This document shows positions 5,749 through 8,119 of a stretch of DNA of 8,119 nt, piece by piece (positions within the stretch are counted from its first letter, which is position 1; every line of letters starts with the position of its first letter). The DNA is from Candidatus Bathyarchaeota archaeon RBG_13_60_20 (GTDB lineage Archaea > Thermoproteota > Bathyarchaeia > TCS64): contig MEZG01000024.1 of NCBI GenBank assembly GCA_001775965.1, positions 1 to 8,119 on the forward strand, written 5' to 3'. The position numbers and the translations under genes are program-made. Below the pieces are notes generated by a model, which did no database searches, was not told where the DNA came from, and saw nothing but the letters and a program-made list of their open reading frames with translations.

Positions 5749-5977
5749 GACATTCGACAAGGCGTTAAAACGGCTAGACCCCCAGGTCGCTGATAGGATT
5801 GATGATGCGATCATGTATCTTTCAGAGAACCCCTATCTTGGAAAGCCTCTACGTGGAGTTCTCCAAGATGAAAGGAGTCTAAGAGTAGGTGACTACCGTG
5901 TCATCTATCGTGTGAATGAGACGACTAGAACTGTGATACTTTACACGGTTGACCACAGGTCAAGAGTCTATCGATGA
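5720..5977 (+). CDS. RelE/ParE-family toxin with a non-standard start codon
   Basis: An open frame of about 85 aa with the RelE/ParE fold pattern: (start)VKYALKTTRTFDKALKRL, PQVADRIDDAIMYL, ENPYLGKPLRGVL, then SLRVGDYRVIYRVNE and TVILYTVDHRSRVYR. The GDYRVIY core, the HR pair and the final Tyr-Arg are typical of the family, whose members cut mRNA at the ribosome or, in ParE proteins, poison gyrase. The frame opens after a TGA at 5711-5713. No ATG, GTG or TTG occurs in it before ATG 5813, which would delete the first conserved helix. CTG at 5720 is the best start: it gives the expected N-terminus, and GAGG lies four bases upstream. Other explanations are a +1 frameshift from RelB, a lost start codon or a sequencing error. 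G+C is about 47% over 5761-5940, against 68% in a sample of the amidohydrolase gene. Confidence 0.78.
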   Translation: MVKYALKTTRTFDKALKRLDPQVADRIDDAIMYLSENPYLGKPLRGVLQDERSLRVGDYRVIYRVNETTRTVILYTVDHRSRVYR

Positions 5978-6023
5978 CAAGACTGGCCAAGTCCATAGTA
6001 AATAATTGGTTTTAACGGGCTCT
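5978..6023. other. Short convergent intergenic region after RelE
   Basis: This 46-bp gap separates the stops of the plus-strand RelE gene and the minus-strand TIGR04076 gene. It holds an AT-rich stretch (about 5994-6014) with a run of four T at 6010-6013. It could end the RelE transcript, but no convincing hairpin is present. Confidence 0.3.
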
Positions 6024-6326
6024 TCACTCGATCCTTTCCAGCTTGAAGACCACGGGCCGCAGGCCGTCGGTGCAGCAGCTCACCATGCTGCCCTTCTTGC
6101 TGATCCAGGGGAAGTCGCCGCCCATGGCGAGGTGGGCCACGTCGCGCTGGATGTCTGCCCAGGCCCAGGCGCAGAACCCATCGGGAATGTTGAGTGCCTT
6201 GCTGGTGTACTCGGTGCCCACCTTGAACCGGCCGCACTCGGGCGTCACCGTGCCCGCTGCAAGCTCCTTGAAGATGGGGCCAGGCTTCAGCATGGCCGCC
6301 ACTGTGATCTTTACGTCGCTTACCAA
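6024..6326 (-). CDS. TIGR04076 family protein
   Basis: A 100-aa protein with the features of the small TIGR04076 family: DVKITV near the N-terminus, KVGTEYTS, then GFCAWAWADIQRDVAHLAMGGDFPW (residues 50-74, broken by no gap), and CCTDGLRP-VVFKLERIE at the end (84-100). The conserved Cys52, the adjacent Cys84-Cys85 pair and the tryptophans suggest metal or redox chemistry, but no function is known to me for the family. The TTG start at 6326 is preferred because GGTGAT lies just upstream (plus-strand 6330-6335) and the frame closes with a stop four codons further up. A TATATA box at about 6358-6364 is placed to serve it with a very short leader. It is divergent from the 112-aa hypothetical gene and convergent with RelE. 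Confidence 0.85.
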   Translation of the reverse strand: MVSDVKITVAAMLKPGPIFKELAAGTVTPECGRFKVGTEYTSKALNIPDGFCAWAWADIQRDVAHLAMGGDFPWISKKGSMVSCCTDGLRPVVFKLERIE

Positions 6327-6347
6327 CCTATCACCGGGTCACCATTG

Positions 6348-6393
6348 GGGGCGGCCGTATATAAGAGGGGCGGAGATGGCCTATATGGGGCGG
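6348..6393. repeat. Three GGGGCGG direct repeats at helical-turn spacing in a divergent promoter
   Basis: GGGGCGG occurs at 6348-6354, 6367-6373 and 6387-6393, so starts are 19 and 20 bp apart. Copies 1 and 3 extend to GGGGCGGCC. TATA-like sequences (TATATAAG at 6358-6365 and CTATAT at 6381-6386) lie between them. Sites two turns apart on one face of the helix suit a dimeric or tandem regulator acting on one or both divergent genes. G-rich repeats can also arise by chance in a G+C-rich genome. Confidence 0.4.
6358..6365 (-). promoter_or_regulatory. TATA box of the TIGR04076 gene
   Basis: TATATAAG on the plus strand reads CTTATATA on the minus strand. It lies about 32-39 bases before the TTG start at 6326, which would put the transcription start around 6335 and leave just room for the GGTGAT ribosome-binding site. 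It could also serve plus-strand transcription. Confidence 0.45.
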
Positions 6394-6419
6394 CCCTCCC
6401 TTCAGCGGCGGCTAAACCC

Positions 6420-6425
6420 TTATTA
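6420..6425 (+). promoter_or_regulatory. TATA-like box of the 112-aa hypothetical gene
   Basis: TTATTA is centred about 26 nt before the ATG at 6449. No Shine-Dalgarno sequence lies between them, so a leaderless transcript is likely. Confidence 0.4.
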
Positions 6426-6448
6426 CGCCCGGTCTCCCAGCCCAACAC

Positions 6449-6787
6449 ATGGAGAAGTACCAGCACGTGCGGTTCCGGTGGTGGAACCAGGTAGACCTGG
6501 ACAAGGCCAGGGAGGAGCTGGGCGCCTTCAAGCCCAGCGTCAAGCAGCTCCCCACGGGGGGCTTCGACCTCTACAAGGACGACAAGCGGGAGCTTACGGC
6601 TGCCTCGGACACCCTTGTAGCCCACCTCAGCGGGTTCAGGGCCGTCCTCACCCAGAAGGAGGCAAAGCCCTTCACCAGGCGTGATGCGGAGCTGCGAGAG
6701 AAAATCATCCAGCTGTACCCCCAGAACAGGCCCACCCCCTTCCCGTGGGAGTGGTCCCCGGAGCCCAAGTTCCAGGTTGAGGAGTAG
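6449..6787 (+). CDS. Hypothetical protein, 112 aa
   Basis: I do not recognise this protein. It is soluble in appearance, with no signal peptide, membrane segment or cysteine. It begins with an aromatic and basic segment (YQHVRFRWWNQ). A predicted helical stretch DLDKAREELGAF follows, then a loop GGFDLYKDDKRE, and helices around SDTLVAHLSGFRAVL and RRDAELREKIIQLY. It ends in a proline-tryptophan tail (RPTPFPWEWSPEP). Coding status is supported by an ATG with a TATA-like box 26 nt upstream, G+C-rich wobble positions, and a T-run terminator shortly after the stop. It is divergent from the TIGR04076 gene and upstream of, but separated by a terminator from, the ABC operon. The small size and aromatic ends would suit a binding protein, but no function is claimed. 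Confidence 0.7.
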   Translation: MEKYQHVRFRWWNQVDLDKAREELGAFKPSVKQLPTGGFDLYKDDKRELTAASDTLVAHLSGFRAVLTQKEAKPFTRRDAELREKIIQLYPQNRPTPFPWEWSPEPKFQVEE

Positions 6788-6820
6788 GTGGACCACTAGT
6801 ACCGGACACTGTTTCATCAA

Positions 6821-6832
6821 ACTTTTTTTAGC
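6821..6832 (+). terminator. T-run terminator after the 112-aa hypothetical gene
   Basis: ACTTTTTTTAGC (seven T, 6823-6829) lies about 35 nt after the stop codon. The same 12 bases occur on the minus strand after the M20 gene at the left end of the window. No clear stem precedes it here, but archaeal termination needs only the T-run. Confidence 0.5.
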
Positions 6833-6871
6833 CCTCTGCGAGGTTCACGCATCCCTTCCCAGGTGAACGAG

Positions 6872-7582
6872 ATGCAGACCATTGAAGCAGTGAACATCTC
6901 TAAGAGCTACGGCTCCGTCAAGGTCCTAGACGACGTCAGCCTCTCCGTGGCACCTGGCGAGTTTTATGGGCTCTTCGGCCCCAACGGGGCTGGGAAGACG
7001 ACGCTCCTAAGGGTGCTCACCGGGCAGCTGGCTCCCGACGAGGGCTCGGCGACAACGGCGGGGGTCCCCCACACGGACCCGATACGGCTGAAGCAGCGGG
7101 TGGGCATCGTGCCCGAGGCGGAGACACCGCCCACGTTCCTCACGGCCCAGGAGACCTTGGAGCTGACGTGTAGGCTCCGCGGCCTCGACGACATGAGCGG
7201 CAGGGTCGAGCGATGGATAGGGTTCTTCGACCTGGGCGAGAAGCGGGACGTTCTCTGCAGGGACCTGTCCAAGGGGCAGAGGCAGAAGGTGATGCTGGCC
7301 GCCGCCTTCATCCACGAGCCGAAGCTGCTGCTCCTGGACGAGCCCTTCATCAACCTAGACCCTATCTACCAGCGCCGCCTCAGGGAGTACCTCGCCAGCG
7401 TGGTCGCCGAGGGTCGCACCGTGTTCATGTGCAGCCACATTCTGGAGATAGCGGAGCGCCTCTGCGACAGCGTCGCGATCATAAACCGCGGCCGCATCGT
7501 AGAGCAGGGGCACCTCGCCGAGATGGGCGGCCACCTGGAGGACGTGTTCCTCCGCGCCGTGGAGGCCAGCCAGGTTGCTTAG
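6872..7582 (+). CDS. ABC transporter ATP-binding protein (ABC-2 type exporter)
   Basis: The ATPase subunit of an ABC transporter, expected to sit on the inner face of the membrane and power the permease encoded next. Counting from ATG 6872 it has 236 residues: Walker A GPNGAGKTT at 36-44, the Q-loop region GIVPEAE at 78-84, the signature LSKGQRQK at 132-139, Walker B LLLLDEP at 152-158 with the D-loop NLDP following, and the switch histidine in MCSHILE at 189. All catalytic elements are intact. ATG 6872 is chosen because GGTGA (6862-6866) lies five bases before it; GTG 6863, three codons earlier and inside that site, is the alternative. The short domain and single copy fit the NatA/CcmA-like class that works with a separate ABC-2 permease. 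The substrate is not determinable. Its end overlaps the permease start by eight bases. Confidence 0.93.
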   Translation: MQTIEAVNISKSYGSVKVLDDVSLSVAPGEFYGLFGPNGAGKTTLLRVLTGQLAPDEGSATTAGVPHTDPIRLKQRVGIVPEAETPPTFLTAQETLELTCRLRGLDDMSGRVERWIGFFDLGEKRDVLCRDLSKGQRQKVMLAAAFIHEPKLLLLDEPFINLDPIYQRRLREYLASVVAEGRTVFMCSHILEIAERLCDSVAIINRGRIVEQGHLAEMGGHLEDVFLRAVEASQVA

Positions 7583-8119
7583 CCTCCGGCTCCTCCACGC
7601 CATGATGAAGGAGGAGTGGAGGCTCCACCAGAGCCTCGTGGGCCCTATGGGCTCCTCCCTATTCCCGGCCACTATCTTCGTGTTCACCGCGTTCCTGGCT
7701 CTCGCCGCGCCCCGGGTGCTGAGCCACATGCCCACAGCCACGATTCTGCTGATGCTGCACGTGGCCAGTGTCCTCTACGGCCTCTTTGTGGGGGGCTTCG
7801 GCAGCATCGGTGAGCATGTGATGACCAGGCGCCTGGGCCAGGTGAGCATGATCATGCAGATGCCTCAGACGTATCCGGTGAGCTTCCGAAGGATGATGGC
7901 CGTCTTCTACGCCAAGGATTCGGTGTTCTACCTCCTCTACAGCTACGTGCCCCTGACGCTGGGCCTTGCCGTGGCAGCCCCCGGGGCCGGAGTCAGCCTC
8001 GGCGGTGTGGCTATGCTCGGCCTCACCGCGTTTCTCAGCTTCATGGTGGGAATGGGCCTCAGCTTCACCCTCTCAGCCGTGTCCATCCGCAGCCGCCACC
8101 TGTGGCTGCTGCTCAACGC
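7575..8119 (+). CDS. ABC-2-type permease subunit, N-terminal part (runs off the window)
   Basis: An open frame of 181 codons continuing to the window edge, clearly an integral membrane protein. It has a cytoplasmic N-terminus (SLRLLHAMMKEEWRLHQS) and hydrophobic segments at about residues 28-46, 54-78, 116-135 and 140-169. A charged cytoplasmic loop with RRLGQVSMIMQMPQTY lies between the second and third segments and may be the contact to the ATPase. The TTG at 7575 is the probable start: GGAGG lies nine bases upstream and the overlap with the ATPase stop suggests translational coupling. ATG 7602 is the fallback, shortening the protein by nine residues. Paired with the ATPase it would form an export-type ABC transporter. 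The C-terminus and any further subunits lie outside the window. Confidence 0.82.
   Translation, partial: MLSLRLLHAMMKEEWRLHQSLVGPMGSSLFPATIFVFTAFLALAAPRVLSHMPTATILLMLHVASVLYGLFVGGFGSIGEHVMTRRLGQVSMIMQMPQTYPVSFRRMMAVFYAKDSVFYLLYSYVPLTLGLAVAAPGAGVSLGGVAMLGLTAFLSFMVGMGLSFTLSAVSIRSRHLWLLLN

Noticed and set aside
5449..5814. Minus-strand open frame of 121 codons across the RelB region
   Set aside because: It is antisense to RelB and the start of RelE, both recognisable families, and spans their promoter. No protein family is apparent.
5795..5830. TGATGA sequence resembling a C box of an archaeal C/D box RNA
   Set aside because: It lies inside the conserved RelE coding region and no properly placed D, C' and D' boxes accompany it.
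79..6341. 12-bp repeat ATCACCGGGTCA at 79-90 and 6330-6341
   Set aside because: One copy encodes the end of the M20 protein and the other is the ribosome-binding region of the TIGR04076 gene. Flanks do not match, so it is probably chance.
7104..7130. Glutamate in place of the Q-loop glutamine of the ABC ATPase (GIVPE)
   Set aside because: A GxxPE sequence at this position is common in ATPases paired with ABC-2 permeases, so it is not a defect or novelty.

Overview
The window looks like part of an archaeal chromosome, G+C-rich over most of its length. The grounds are TATA-like boxes about 26-28 nt before several start codons (suggesting leaderless transcripts), GGTGA-type Shine-Dalgarno sequences before others, GTG and TTG starts, heavy use of AGG for arginine and ATA for isoleucine, and T-run terminators. 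The gene families (M20 peptidase, Pht5-like protein, TIGR04076, AbrB/PIN and RelBE pairs) fit an archaeon, perhaps of the Thermoproteota/Bathyarchaeia side, but the lineage is a guess.

Layout. Positions 80-1327 (minus) encode an M20 zinc peptidase/deacylase with a terminator near the left edge. It is divergent from a small orphan HNH endonuclease (1454-1798), whose start is preceded by a perfect 9-bp inverted repeat placed like an operator. Next come two same-strand metabolic genes: a 4,5-dihydroxyphthalate decarboxylase-like protein (1865-2854) and a YtcJ-type amidohydrolase (2941-4596), closed by a hairpin plus T-run. With the M20 enzyme they suggest hydrolysis of amide or ring substrates and later decarboxylation, but no substrate can be read from the sequence.

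Positions 4640-5977 are lower in G+C and hold two toxin-antitoxin modules in tandem: AbrB/VapC (4708-5368) and RelB/RelE (5521-5977). Between them lies a decayed copy of the last 25 codons of the amidohydrolase gene, beginning with a 22-bp exact repeat of the intact gene. The AbrB-VapC module is therefore bracketed by two copies of one gene end, as expected from integration or recombination at the 3' end of a gene. The RelE reading frame has no ATG, GTG or TTG before its conserved N-terminus and probably starts at CTG.

Positions 6024-6326 (minus) encode a TIGR04076-family protein. It is divergent from an unrecognised 112-aa protein (6449-6787), and the shared promoter region carries three GGGGCGG direct repeats about 20 bp apart. 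The right end holds an ABC exporter operon: an ATPase (6872-7582) overlapping the start of an ABC-2-like permease that runs off the window.

No rRNA, tRNA, CRISPR array or complete insertion sequence was seen, and no gene-free stretch exceeds 300 bases. The most notable features are the gene-end duplication around the toxin-antitoxin module, the start-less RelE, and the two promoter-region repeat arrangements. I do not see a clear new multi-gene system.
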